Origin: Pseudonocardia sp. ICBG1293
GTDB taxonomy: Bacteria; Actinomycetota; Actinomycetes; Mycobacteriales; Pseudonocardiaceae
Length of the DNA stretch: 64,000 bases
Direction: 5' to 3'
Assembly (NCBI RefSeq): GCF_020131355.1
Contig: NZ_JAHLEL010000044.1
Span: 496,001-560,000 of the forward strand
Part shown: positions 25,199-32,764 of the stretch, piece by piece
How the letters are laid out: each line of letters starts with the position of its first letter
Position numbering within the stretch: position 1 is the stretch's first letter
The notes under the pieces: generated by a model
What the model was told of the DNA's origin: nothing
What the model saw: the letters and a program-made list of their open reading frames with translations, nothing else
Databases searched by the model: none
Made by a program: the position numbers and the translations under genes

Positions 25199-26580
25199 CG
25201 GGCGTCCGCCAGGTCCGACGCGCCGGCCGTCTCGGCGGCGGCGGGGCGCGGGATGAGCAGCGACAGCGCGAGCGCGGGCGCGGTGCAGGCGGCACCGGTG
25301 AGCATCCCCGCGGTGTAACCGCCGACCCCGGCCTGCTCCGCCCCGCCGACGGCGACCTGCACCGCGGGCAGCACCACGAAGCTGATCCCGGCGCCGAGGT
25401 TGAACGCGCCCGCGTTGAGCCCCGGCAGTGTCCCGGGCCGGTCGGCGGGCGAGAGCAGCACGCCCAGCCCGTTCAGCATGATGTTGGCGATGCCGGCGTA
25501 GGTGATGCCGAGCAGCAGCGTCGCGACCACCAGCACGGTGAACGAGTGCACCCCCACCAGCGCCAGGACGACGGTGGCGACGACGCTGCCGCCCAGCCCG
25601 ACCCGCAGCACCGTGCGGTAGCCGAGCACCGGGGCCAGGCGCCCGGCGAACGGCCCGACCAGCCAGCCGATCAGCGCGTACGGGGCGAGCAGCGCCAGCG
25701 CGGTGACGTCGGCCGCCAGCCCGAACCCGGCCGTCGCGTTCTGCGCGATCGAGGCGACCAGGCCGTTCACCACGGCGAACACCCCGGTCATGGTCAGCAG
25801 CGTGGTGCCCAGCGTCGCCCAGGTGGCGCGCCGGCGCAGGTCGGCGGGGGCGACCAGGGGCTCGGCGGTGCGGCCCTGCAGCCACCAGAACGCGACCGCG
25901 GCGACCGCGGCGAGCAGCACGTAGGCGCCCACCAGCGCCCAGCGCGCGTCGGCCAGCGCACCGGCCTCGTCGAAGGCCAGCAGCAGCGCCCCGACGGCGA
26001 CGACCAGCGGCACCACCCCGCGCCAGTCCATCCGGGTGCCCGCCGAGGGCCGGGACTCCACGCCCCACACCGCGACGAGCACCAGCGCGACCACCGTGAC
26101 CCCGGCGATGACCCAGAAGATGGACCGGAAGCCGTGGTGGGTGGCCAGCCACCCACCGAGCAGCGCGTCGAGGCCCGCGACGCCGCCGTTGACCGCGGTG
26201 ATCAGGCCGAGCACGACGCCGTAGCGGCGCGGGTCGGCGATCTCGCTGCGCAGCACCAGCAGGCAGATCGGCACGACCGGGCCGGTGACGCCCTGCAGCA
26301 TCCGGCCCGCGAGCAGCATCCCGACGTCCACCGCGAGCGCGGCGACGACGCTGCCGACCAGCATGACGGCCAGCATCGCCAGCAGCACCCGCCGGCGGCC
26401 CACGATGTCGGACAGACGCGGCAGGAACAGCGAGAACATCGCCGCGAGGGTGAAGAACATCGTCTGGGACAGACCGACGGTCGCGTCGTCGGTGCCCAGC
26501 TCGCGCGCCATCGTGACCAGGGCGGGGCTCAGCATCGAGGCGTTGAGCTGGAACGCCACGCAGGCGGCCAGCACGGCCAC
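25195..26580 (-). CDS. MFS transporter, probable nucleoside/sugar permease (N-terminus apparently frameshifted)
   Basis: 461 residues with about 14 hydrophobic segments and the MFS loop motif LSDIVGRRRVLL after TM2. The only usable in-frame start is GTG at 26580, which leaves a shortened first membrane segment. The expected start, an ATG at 26618 overlapping the nucleoside hydrolase stop as ATGA, is in another frame; adding one C to the C4 run near 26607-26610 would join it to this frame and give the first segment MTTPDRRPVLTLVVAVLA. Substrate inferred from neighbours as ribonucleosides. Confidence 0.85.
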   Translation of the reverse strand: MAVLAACVAFQLNASMLSPALVTMARELGTDDATVGLSQTMFFTLAAMFSLFLPRLSDIVGRRRVLLAMLAVMLVGSVVAALAVDVGMLLAGRMLQGVTGPVVPICLLVLRSEIADPRRYGVVLGLITAVNGGVAGLDALLGGWLATHHGFRSIFWVIAGVTVVALVLVAVWGVESRPSAGTRMDWRGVVPLVVAVGALLLAFDEAGALADARWALVGAYVLLAAVAAVAFWWLQGRTAEPLVAPADLRRRATWATLGTTLLTMTGVFAVVNGLVASIAQNATAGFGLAADVTALALLAPYALIGWLVGPFAGRLAPVLGYRTVLRVGLGGSVVATVVLALVGVHSFTVLVVATLLLGITYAGIANIMLNGLGVLLSPADRPGTLPGLNAGAFNLGAGISFVVLPAVQVAVGGAEQAGVGGYTAGMLTGAACTAPALALSLLIPRPAAAETAGASDLADAR

Positions 26581-26614
26581 GACGAGCGTGAGGACCGGGC
26601 GGCGGTCGGGGTGG

Positions 26615-27595
26615 TCATGCGGTGCGCCCCGCCGCCGCGGCGAGGGTGGCCCCGGCGGGGTCGCCGATGGTCCGCAGCGCCTGCACGACGAGCTCCCAGA
26701 AGCGGCCGTGGTCGAGCTCCAGCGCGGCGTGGGTGCGGCAGCCCTCCGGTGCCGGGCCGCGCCGGTCGGCGACCGTCATGCCGGTGGTGTGCCGGCCCGC
26801 GGTCTCGACGACGATCGGCATCGGGAACGCCCGCACGATCGTCGGGTCGATGACGTGGGCGACGGCGCACGGGTCGTGCACCGGCGGGGCGTCGAAGCCC
26901 TGCACGTCACGGTAGGTGGCGGCGAAGAAGTCCAGCAGCTCGTCGACGAAGCGCGCCGGACCGGTCCCGACGGCGCGGATCGCGCGGCGCACCTCGGGAC
27001 CGGCCAGCGCCTGGTGGGTCAGGTCGAGCCCGACCATGACCACCTCCCAGCCCGCCTCGAACACGATCGCGGCGGCCTCGGGGTCGATGGCGATGTTGAA
27101 CTCGGCCACCGGGGTCCGGTTGCCGACGGCGACGCCACCGCCCATGAGCACCACCCGCTTGACCCGCGCGACGATCTCCGGGGCGCGCCGGGCGGCGAGG
27201 GCGATGTTGGTGAGCCCGCCGGTGGGGACCAGGGTGACGGTGCCCGGCTCGTGGGCGAGCACGGTCTCCACGATGAGGTCGACGGCGTGCGTGTCGACGG
27301 CGGCGAACGTCGGCTCGGGCAGCTCGGGGCCGTCCAGCCCGGTCTCGCCGTGGATGTCGGCGGCGACGGCGATCTCGCGCAGCAGCGGGCGGTCGGCCCC
27401 GGCCGCGAACGGCACTCCGGTGATCCCGGCCAGGGTCGCCACCGAGAGCGCGTTGCGGGTGACCTTGTCCAGCGTCTGGTTCCCGACGACCGTGGTGACG
27501 GCGAGCAGCTCGATCCGCGGGTCGCCGTGGGCGAGCAGCAGCGCGATGGCGTCGTCGTGCCCCGGATCGCAGTCCAGGACGATCTTCTCGGTCAT
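26615..27595 (-). CDS. Inosine/uridine-preferring nucleoside hydrolase
   Basis: 326-residue IUNH family enzyme that cleaves the N-glycosidic bond of ribonucleosides. The Ca-binding and catalytic signature DCDPGHDDA stands at residue 8, with NIALAARRAPE, VVLMGGG and the C-terminal HDPCAVAHVIDP also typical. ATG at 27595 is first in the operon and faces a shared promoter region with two LacI-type operators. The product ribose would be phosphorylated by the downstream ribokinase. Confidence 0.93.
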   Translation of the reverse strand: MTEKIVLDCDPGHDDAIALLLAHGDPRIELLAVTTVVGNQTLDKVTRNALSVATLAGITGVPFAAGADRPLLREIAVAADIHGETGLDGPELPEPTFAAVDTHAVDLIVETVLAHEPGTVTLVPTGGLTNIALAARRAPEIVARVKRVVLMGGGVAVGNRTPVAEFNIAIDPEAAAIVFEAGWEVVMVGLDLTHQALAGPEVRRAIRAVGTGPARFVDELLDFFAATYRDVQGFDAPPVHDPCAVAHVIDPTIVRAFPMPIVVETAGRHTTGMTVADRRGPAPEGCRTHAALELDHGRFWELVVQALRTIGDPAGATLAAAAGRTA

Positions 27596-27659
27596 CTCCG
27601 GTGTCCCACTTCGTCGTCGCGGTGGCCCGGGTGCTCCGGGACGTGTCGACTGTGACCTG

Positions 27660-27671
27660 TCAAGCGTATGA
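27660..27671. promoter_or_regulatory. LacI-type operator, imperfect copy
   Basis: TCAAGCGTATGA, matching the perfect neighbour at 27674-27685 in its left half; the two begin 14 bp apart in the intergenic region between iunH and lacI. Confidence 0.5.
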
Positions 27672-27673
27672 CG

Positions 27674-27685
27674 TCAAGCGCTTGA
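27674..27685. promoter_or_regulatory. LacI-type operator, perfect palindrome
   Basis: TCAAGCGCTTGA, a 12-bp perfect palindrome with the central CG common to LacI/GalR operators. It lies just upstream of the lacI -10 box (27703) and 79 bp upstream of the nucleoside hydrolase start, so one repressor could control both directions. Confidence 0.7.
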
Positions 27686-27702
27686 TGTGTGGCGCGTCCG
27701 GG

Positions 27703-27708
27703 TACGCT
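27703..27708 (+). promoter_or_regulatory. -10 hexamer of the lacI-type gene (leaderless)
   Basis: TACGCT, 6 nt before the ATG at 27715. Confidence 0.5.
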
Positions 27709-27714
27709 CTGCCG

Positions 27715-28731
27715 ATGGCAGGACCGGTGGGCCGGCGGGTGACCGCGGCGATGGTGGCCCGGCGGGCAGGGACGAGCGTGTCCACCGTGTCGCTGGTGGT
27801 GAACGGCAAGTCGCGCGGGCGGGTGTCCGCGGTGATCACCGAGCGGGTCCGGGCGGCGGTGGACGAGCTGGGCTACGTGGTCGACCACGCGGCGAGCTCG
27901 CTCGCCCGCGGCACCACCGATCTCGTCGTCCTGCTCGCCCCCGACCTCCCCAACCCCTACTTCGGGCGGGTCACCACCGGGATCCGGGAGGCGCTGGGCA
28001 GCAGGCACCAGCTGATGCTGTCGGTGATCGAGGGCGGCGAGCAACCCGGCGCCGACGACGTCCGCCGGGTCGCGGCCTTCCGCCCGGCCGGGCTGCTGGT
28101 GCACGCACCGTCCCCGACGTTCCTCGACGACCTGGAGGCGGGCGGCCCGCCGCTGGTCCTGATGGACGCCCCGGGGTTCGAGGGGCGCGCGGCCACCGTG
28201 ACGTTCGACCTGGAGCCGGGCGTGCGCGCGCTCGTCGCGCACCTCGCCGCGGCGGGTCACACGGTGCTCGCCTACCTGGAGGGGTCGACCCCCTCGGCCA
28301 CCTTCACCGTGCGCCGCGAGCTGCTGGGCCGGGTCGCCGCCGAGCACGGCCTGCGGGTCCTCGACGACGGCACCCGGGCCGGGCTGACCCTCGACGCCGC
28401 CGCCGACGTCGGCGCCGAGGCGCTGCCCCGCTGGCGGGCGGCCGGGGCGACCGCGGTCGTCGCGGCGGCGGACACGATGGCCTACGGCGTCCTGACCGCC
28501 GCGCACCGGCTCGGGCTGGCCGTGCCGGACGACATCGCCGTCGCCGGGTTCGACGACCTGCCCTACTCGCAGGTCACGGCGCCGCCGCTGACCAGCGTCG
28601 CGCTGCCCGCCGAGGAGCTGGGCCGGGCCGCGGCGCAGCGGCTGACCGGGGTGCTCGCCGGGGACGGCGACGGCGCCGGGACCCCCCGGCTGCCGTCGCG
28701 CCTCGCGGTCCGGGCCAGCACCGGCGGCTGA
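27715..28731 (+). CDS. LacI family transcriptional regulator
   Basis: 338 residues. HTH with hinge at the N-terminus (VTAAMVARRAGTSVSTVSLVVNGK, residues about 8-31) and a periplasmic-binding-like effector domain (TDLVVLLAPDLPNPYFG through DIAVAGFDDLPYSQ). The divergent target operon encodes nucleoside cleavage, transport and ribose phosphorylation, so a nucleoside or ribose effector is likely. Starts upstream in frame would place the operators inside the gene, so ATG 27715 is preferred. Confidence 0.92.
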   Translation: MAGPVGRRVTAAMVARRAGTSVSTVSLVVNGKSRGRVSAVITERVRAAVDELGYVVDHAASSLARGTTDLVVLLAPDLPNPYFGRVTTGIREALGSRHQLMLSVIEGGEQPGADDVRRVAAFRPAGLLVHAPSPTFLDDLEAGGPPLVLMDAPGFEGRAATVTFDLEPGVRALVAHLAAAGHTVLAYLEGSTPSATFTVRRELLGRVAAEHGLRVLDDGTRAGLTLDAAADVGAEALPRWRAAGATAVVAAADTMAYGVLTAAHRLGLAVPDDIAVAGFDDLPYSQVTAPPLTSVALPAEELGRAAAQRLTGVLAGDGDGAGTPRLPSRLAVRASTGG

Positions 28732-28745
28732 GCCGGCCGGGCCGC

Positions 28746-29804
28746 TCAGCCGAGCGACCAGGTCCAGATCTCCCCGCTCGACCCCGACACCGCGTGCCGC
28801 CCGTCCGGGGTGACGGCGACGTCGAAGCCGGCACCCCGGTTCTGCATCCGCTCGACCACCCCGCCGGTCGTGGTGTCCCACACCCACAGCCCGCCCTGGT
28901 TGCCGGTGGCGACCACCCGGGACCCGTCCGGGGTGAAGGTGACGGCCTGCAGGTAGTTGACCGGCCCGGTGAGCACGCGCACCGGTGCGCCGTCGGAGGT
29001 CCGCCACAGGTGGACCCGTTCGCCGTCGGTGGCGGCGGCGACCAGCTCGCCGTCCGGGGCGAACGCGACGCCGTTGACCGCCGACCCGTCACCGGTGTCC
29101 AGGGTCGCGCCCGGGGTGCCGTCGGCGCCGACGAGCACGACGGCGCCGTCGGTCCCGACCGCGACCGTCCCGCCGTCCGGGGACCAGGCCAGCGCGCGGG
29201 CGGTGTCCGGGACGGCGACGACCGGGCCGGGGTCCCCGCCGGGCAGCGCGTGGAAGCGGACCGTGTCGTCGTCGGCGCCGGTCACCAGGGTCGCACCGTC
29301 CGGGGCGAACGCGACCGCCTCGACGTCGCCGTCGTGGCCGGGGAGCTCCACCGGGGCTCCGCCACCCAGGTCGTGGAGCCGCACCGCGCCGCGGTCGGAT
29401 CCCGACGCCACCGTGCGCCCGTCCGGGCTCAGGGCGACGTCGTTGACCGCGGTGCCGGGCTCCCCGGGGAGCTCGCAGACCGCGGCCCCGGCGGCGCGGT
29501 CCCACAGCGTGACCCGGCCGGAGCGGTCTCCGGCGACGAGCAGGTTCCCGTCGGCGGACAGCGCGAGTGCCAGCACCGTGCGGGCATCCCGGCCCAGGGT
29601 GAGCCGCTGCCCGACCGCGCCCGGCGCCGCCGCCGTCGGCGGGACCGGGGCGGGAGCATCGGCCGGCGCCGCGCACCGGGGCGCCGAGGACGCCCCGCCC
29701 GACGCCGCCGTCGTCGTACCGCTACCGCAGCCTGCCACCGGCAGTACCGCCAGCAGCAGCGCCGGCAGCATCGCGCCGGCTCCTCCCAGCCGTCGTCGTC
29801 GCAC
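28746..29804 (-). CDS. WD40-repeat lipoprotein
   Basis: 352 residues. Signal peptide with a basic start, a hydrophobic stretch and lipobox LPVAGC, so it should be anchored to the outer face of the membrane after cysteine 26. The mature part is an Ala/Pro linker followed by about seven WD40-like blades, each with a phrase such as ALSPDGRTVASGS or AFAPDGATLVTGA. Seven blades fit one beta-propeller. GTG start with GGAGGGGGAG just upstream. Binding partner unknown; it converges with the lacI-type gene. Confidence 0.87.
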   Translation of the reverse strand: MRRRRLGGAGAMLPALLLAVLPVAGCGSGTTTAASGGASSAPRCAAPADAPAPVPPTAAAPGAVGQRLTLGRDARTVLALALSADGNLLVAGDRSGRVTLWDRAAGAAVCELPGEPGTAVNDVALSPDGRTVASGSDRGAVRLHDLGGGAPVELPGHDGDVEAVAFAPDGATLVTGADDDTVRFHALPGGDPGPVVAVPDTARALAWSPDGGTVAVGTDGAVVLVGADGTPGATLDTGDGSAVNGVAFAPDGELVAAATDGERVHLWRTSDGAPVRVLTGPVNYLQAVTFTPDGSRVVATGNQGGLWVWDTTTGGVVERMQNRGAGFDVAVTPDGRHAVSGSSGEIWTWSLG

Positions 29805-29883
29805 GGGACTCCCCCTCCGTCGGAACCGGTCGAGAGGGATTCAACCGGACGAGGAGGGGGATACCGACCGTAGGACTACCGGC

Positions 29884-31287
29884 TCAGCCGCGCAGCATCT
29901 CCGCGACGAGGAACGCCAGCTCCAGGCTCTGCTGGGTGTTGAGCCGCGGGTCGCAGGCGGTCTCGTACCGGCCGGCCAGGTCGGTGTCGGAGATCCGCTG
30001 CGCGCCGCCGAGGCACTCGGTGACGTCCTCGCCGGTGACCTCGACGTGGATGCCGCCGGGATGGGTGCCCAACGAGCGGTGCACCTCGAAGAAGCCCTGC
30101 ACCTCGTCGACGATCCGGTCGAAGTGACGGGTCTTGTAGCCGGTCGAGGCCTCGTGGGTGTTGCCGTGCATCGGGTCGCACTGCCAGATGACCTTGTGCC
30201 CGGAGGCGGTCACCTTCTCGACGATCGCCGGGAGCACGTCGCGGACCTTGTCGTTGCCCATCCGGGAGATCAGCGACAGCCGGCCGGGGCGGTTGTGCGG
30301 GTCGAGCCGCTCGACGTACTCGACGGCCTGGTCGGGCGTCGTCGTCGGGCCGATCTTCATCCCGATCGGGTTGGCCAGCAGCTCCGCGAACGCGACGTGC
30401 GCGCCGTCGAGCTGCCGGGTGCGCTCACCGATCCAGAGGAAGTGCGTGGACAGGTCGTAGAGCTTCGGCGACTCGCCGCCGGTGGGGTCGCGCTCCAGGT
30501 CCAGGCGCAGCATGGCGCGCTCGTAGTCGAGCAGCAGCGCCTCGTGGCTGGCGTAGAACTCGACCTGGTGCAGGTTGTGGTCGCGCACCCCGCAGGCGTC
30601 CATGAAGCGGACCGCGCGGTCGATCTCGGCGGCCACGGCCTCGTAGCGCACGCCCGCCGCGGAGGTGCGGACGAAGTCCTTGTTCCAGTCGTGCACCTTG
30701 GACAGGTCGGCCAGCCCGGTCGCGGTCAGGCCGCGGACCAGGTTCATCGCCGCCGAGGCGTTCGCGTAGGCACGCACCATCCGCGACGGGTCCGGGATCC
30801 GGCCCGCGGGGTCCGGGGCGAGCCCGTTGACGATGTCGCCCCGGTAGGACGGCAGCCCGGCCGCGTCGACCGGGGAGCTGCGCGGCTTGGCGTACTGCCC
30901 GGCGATGCGCCCGACCTTCACCACCGGCATCGAGGCGCCGTAGGTCAGCACGACGGCCATCTGCAGCAGGGTGCGGATCGTCGCCCGGATGTGCGGCTCG
31001 GTGTTGTCGACGAAGGTCTCGGCGCAGTCGCCGCCCTGCAGCAGGAACGCCTCGCCGTTCGCGACGTCGGCGAGGCGGGACTGCAGCCGGTCCACCTCCG
31101 GCGGCAGCACCACCGGCGGGACGGATTCCAGCACCTTCCGCACGCCGCCCACCTGGGACGGGTCGGGCCACTCGGGCTGCTGGGCGGCGGGGCGGGAGAG
31201 CGCGTCGTCCAGCGCGGAGCGCAGGTCCGCGGGCAGCGGCGGCAGCTCCGGGAGGACGTCGATCGGCGCGTCGACGGACCAGTTCAC
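29884..31287 (-). CDS. aroG: Class II 3-deoxy-7-phosphoheptulonate synthase (DAHP synthase)
   Basis: 467 residues, close to the 462 of M. tuberculosis AroG (Rv2178c). Condenses PEP with erythrose-4-phosphate at the head of the shikimate pathway. LQGGDCAETF (metal cysteine), KPRSSP and WQCDPMHGNT are class II signatures. The N-terminal extension before the barrel, which carries allosteric sites in the mycobacterial enzyme, is present. GTG at 31287 is 7 nt after a TAGTCT hexamer. In M. tuberculosis this enzyme forms a complex with chorismate mutase; no mutase gene is adjacent. Confidence 0.95.
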   Translation of the reverse strand: MNWSVDAPIDVLPELPPLPADLRSALDDALSRPAAQQPEWPDPSQVGGVRKVLESVPPVVLPPEVDRLQSRLADVANGEAFLLQGGDCAETFVDNTEPHIRATIRTLLQMAVVLTYGASMPVVKVGRIAGQYAKPRSSPVDAAGLPSYRGDIVNGLAPDPAGRIPDPSRMVRAYANASAAMNLVRGLTATGLADLSKVHDWNKDFVRTSAAGVRYEAVAAEIDRAVRFMDACGVRDHNLHQVEFYASHEALLLDYERAMLRLDLERDPTGGESPKLYDLSTHFLWIGERTRQLDGAHVAFAELLANPIGMKIGPTTTPDQAVEYVERLDPHNRPGRLSLISRMGNDKVRDVLPAIVEKVTASGHKVIWQCDPMHGNTHEASTGYKTRHFDRIVDEVQGFFEVHRSLGTHPGGIHVEVTGEDVTECLGGAQRISDTDLAGRYETACDPRLNTQQSLELAFLVAEMLRG

Positions 31288-31294
31288 GCGACCC

Positions 31295-31300
31295 AGACTA
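31295..31300 (-). promoter_or_regulatory. -10 hexamer of aroG (leaderless)
   Basis: Reads TAGTCT on the minus strand, 7 nt from the GTG at 31287. Confidence 0.55.
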
Positions 31301-31315
31301 GGCCGCGGTCCTCGG

Positions 31316-31816
31316 TCACCGGGGCGCGGCCCCCGTGGCGAGGGTCTCGGCGATGACTTCCCAGCGACGCAGGTTGTGCCGGGCGTCGGCGAGCGCGTCG
31401 TGCGCCTCGGCGGGCGGTGGCGGGAGCGCCGGGCGGCCCGCGTCCTCCCACCGCTGGCGCAGCTCGCGGGTGAAGCGCGGGATCGGCCGGGGCAGCGCGG
31501 GCATCGCGCCCCACAGCTGGCACAGCGCCACGTGGTCGTAGGCGGCGATCCAGGCCCACAGCTCGACGTCGCCGGGTGCACCGGTGCAGAAGTCGAGGAT
31601 CTCCTCCCGCATCCGGGCGCGTGACATCCAGGCGCGGTCGCTGGGCGGGGGCAGCTTGGGCAGCACGTTGGCCCGCACCCACTTGCCGGCCCGGTCCGGG
31701 TCGAACTCGGTGGACACGGCGTAGAACTCGCGTCCGTCCTCGCCGACGATGCCGATCGACACCAGGTCGATCGTCGTGCCGTCCTCGATGAACTCGGTGT
31801 CGTAGAAGAAGCGCAT
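31316..31816 (-). CDS. 3'-5' exoribonuclease, Rv2179c-like (DEDDh)
   Basis: 166 residues, matching the 168 of Rv2179c. MRFFYDTEFIEDG carries the first acidic pair (DTEF), LWAWIAAYDHVALCQLWG the middle aspartate and HDALADARHNLRRW the final His and Asp. ATG at 31816 follows AGGA. It lies upstream of aroG on the same strand, as in M. tuberculosis. Predicted to trim single-stranded or 3'-overhang RNA. Confidence 0.9.
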   Translation of the reverse strand: MRFFYDTEFIEDGTTIDLVSIGIVGEDGREFYAVSTEFDPDRAGKWVRANVLPKLPPPSDRAWMSRARMREEILDFCTGAPGDVELWAWIAAYDHVALCQLWGAMPALPRPIPRFTRELRQRWEDAGRPALPPPPAEAHDALADARHNLRRWEVIAETLATGAAPR

Positions 31817-31906
31817 TGCCGTCCTGGATTCGGGTTCGGTCGCGGATCTGTGCCACCCGGCGACGAGCGTACGTGCCGCCCTCGACGTGACCGGCACGGC
31901 TCCGGG

Positions 31907-32260
31907 TCAGCAGCCCTCGGGGTCCCGTATCGCGCGCAGCCGGACGGCCAGTGCAGGGACCTCTCGGGACACGGCGGACCAGAGGATCTCGAGATCGATC
32001 TCGAAGTACTCGTGCACGACGCGGTTCCGCATCCCGGCCAGAGCCCGCCACGGCACCTCCGGATTCGCCAGGGTCGTCTGCTCGCTGACCCGCGCCGCGG
32101 CCTCGCCGAGAACCTGCACCAGGTGTGTGAGAACGATCTGCAGATCCTCGTCGGCGTCGAACCGTTCCCGACCACGGGCGACCCGTACAGCTATCTTCTC
32201 CGTCGCCTCCACCATGTCGGCGATCCGCTCGCGGTCACGCCGAGGCACGCGGGCCCCCAC
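31907..32260 (-). CDS. hepT: HepT-like HEPN ribonuclease toxin
   Basis: 117 residues of the DUF86/HepT family, a small all-helical HEPN RNase. The active-site motif RX4HXY is visible as RNRVVHEY near residue 79; in Shewanella HepT the tyrosine of this motif is AMPylated by MntA, blocking the RNase. It lies directly after the mntA gene (28-bp gap) on the same strand. GTG 32260 is taken; GTG 32248, which has a GGGGG stretch 6 nt upstream, is an alternative. Sits within the otherwise conserved Rv2179c-Rv2182c interval, so it was probably acquired. Confidence 0.87.
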   Translation of the reverse strand: MGARVPRRDRERIADMVEATEKIAVRVARGRERFDADEDLQIVLTHLVQVLGEAAARVSEQTTLANPEVPWRALAGMRNRVVHEYFEIDLEILWSAVSREVPALAVRLRAIRDPEGC

Positions 32261-32287
32261 CGTCGCAGGCTACGACACCCCGTGTCG

Positions 32288-32599
32288 TCACACCGGCACC
32301 GCCTCCGCGAGCACACGATCGCGGAGGCGCTGCTTGATCCCGTTGACGGTCACGACCTGGGTGAGGACCCCCAACGTGTCCTCGACGCCGAGTGCGAACG
32401 CCGTGAGGTCCAGGTATCCCCGCCCGGGCTCCACGTCGACCAGCAGGTCGAGATCACTGTTCGGGGTGGACTCGCCGCGGGCGACGGAGCCGAAGACGCG
32501 GATGTCACGCACTCCGCTCGCACGACCGAGCTCCCGGATGTGCTCACCGTGCTCCCGTACCTCGGAGAGGGTCAGCCCCTGGCGCATCCGAGTGGTCAT
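32288..32599 (-). CDS. mntA: MntA-like nucleotidyltransferase antitoxin
   Basis: 103-residue minimal nucleotidyltransferase. The catalytic signature is FGSVARGE followed by SDLDLLVD, with both metal-binding aspartates present. In the characterised HepT/MntA systems this protein adenylylates the toxin tyrosine. ATG at 32599 has GGGAGA 6 nt upstream. Gene order antitoxin then toxin is typical of this pair. Confidence 0.9.
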   Translation of the reverse strand: MTTRMRQGLTLSEVREHGEHIRELGRASGVRDIRVFGSVARGESTPNSDLDLLVDVEPGRGYLDLTAFALGVEDTLGVLTQVVTVNGIKQRLRDRVLAEAVPV

Positions 32600-32764
32600 G
32601 ACGTCTCCCTGTCCCTGTCGGCTCGGTCATCGTACCGAGCGCGCCCCGGTCGGCCCGCTGCCGACGGAGCGGCTGAGCCGATCGATGAGGAGCCACGACG
32701 TCATGCGACCCCGGCGATCCGGTCGTGCCATCTCGGCGGCCGGTCCCCGACGGTGAACGGTCGC

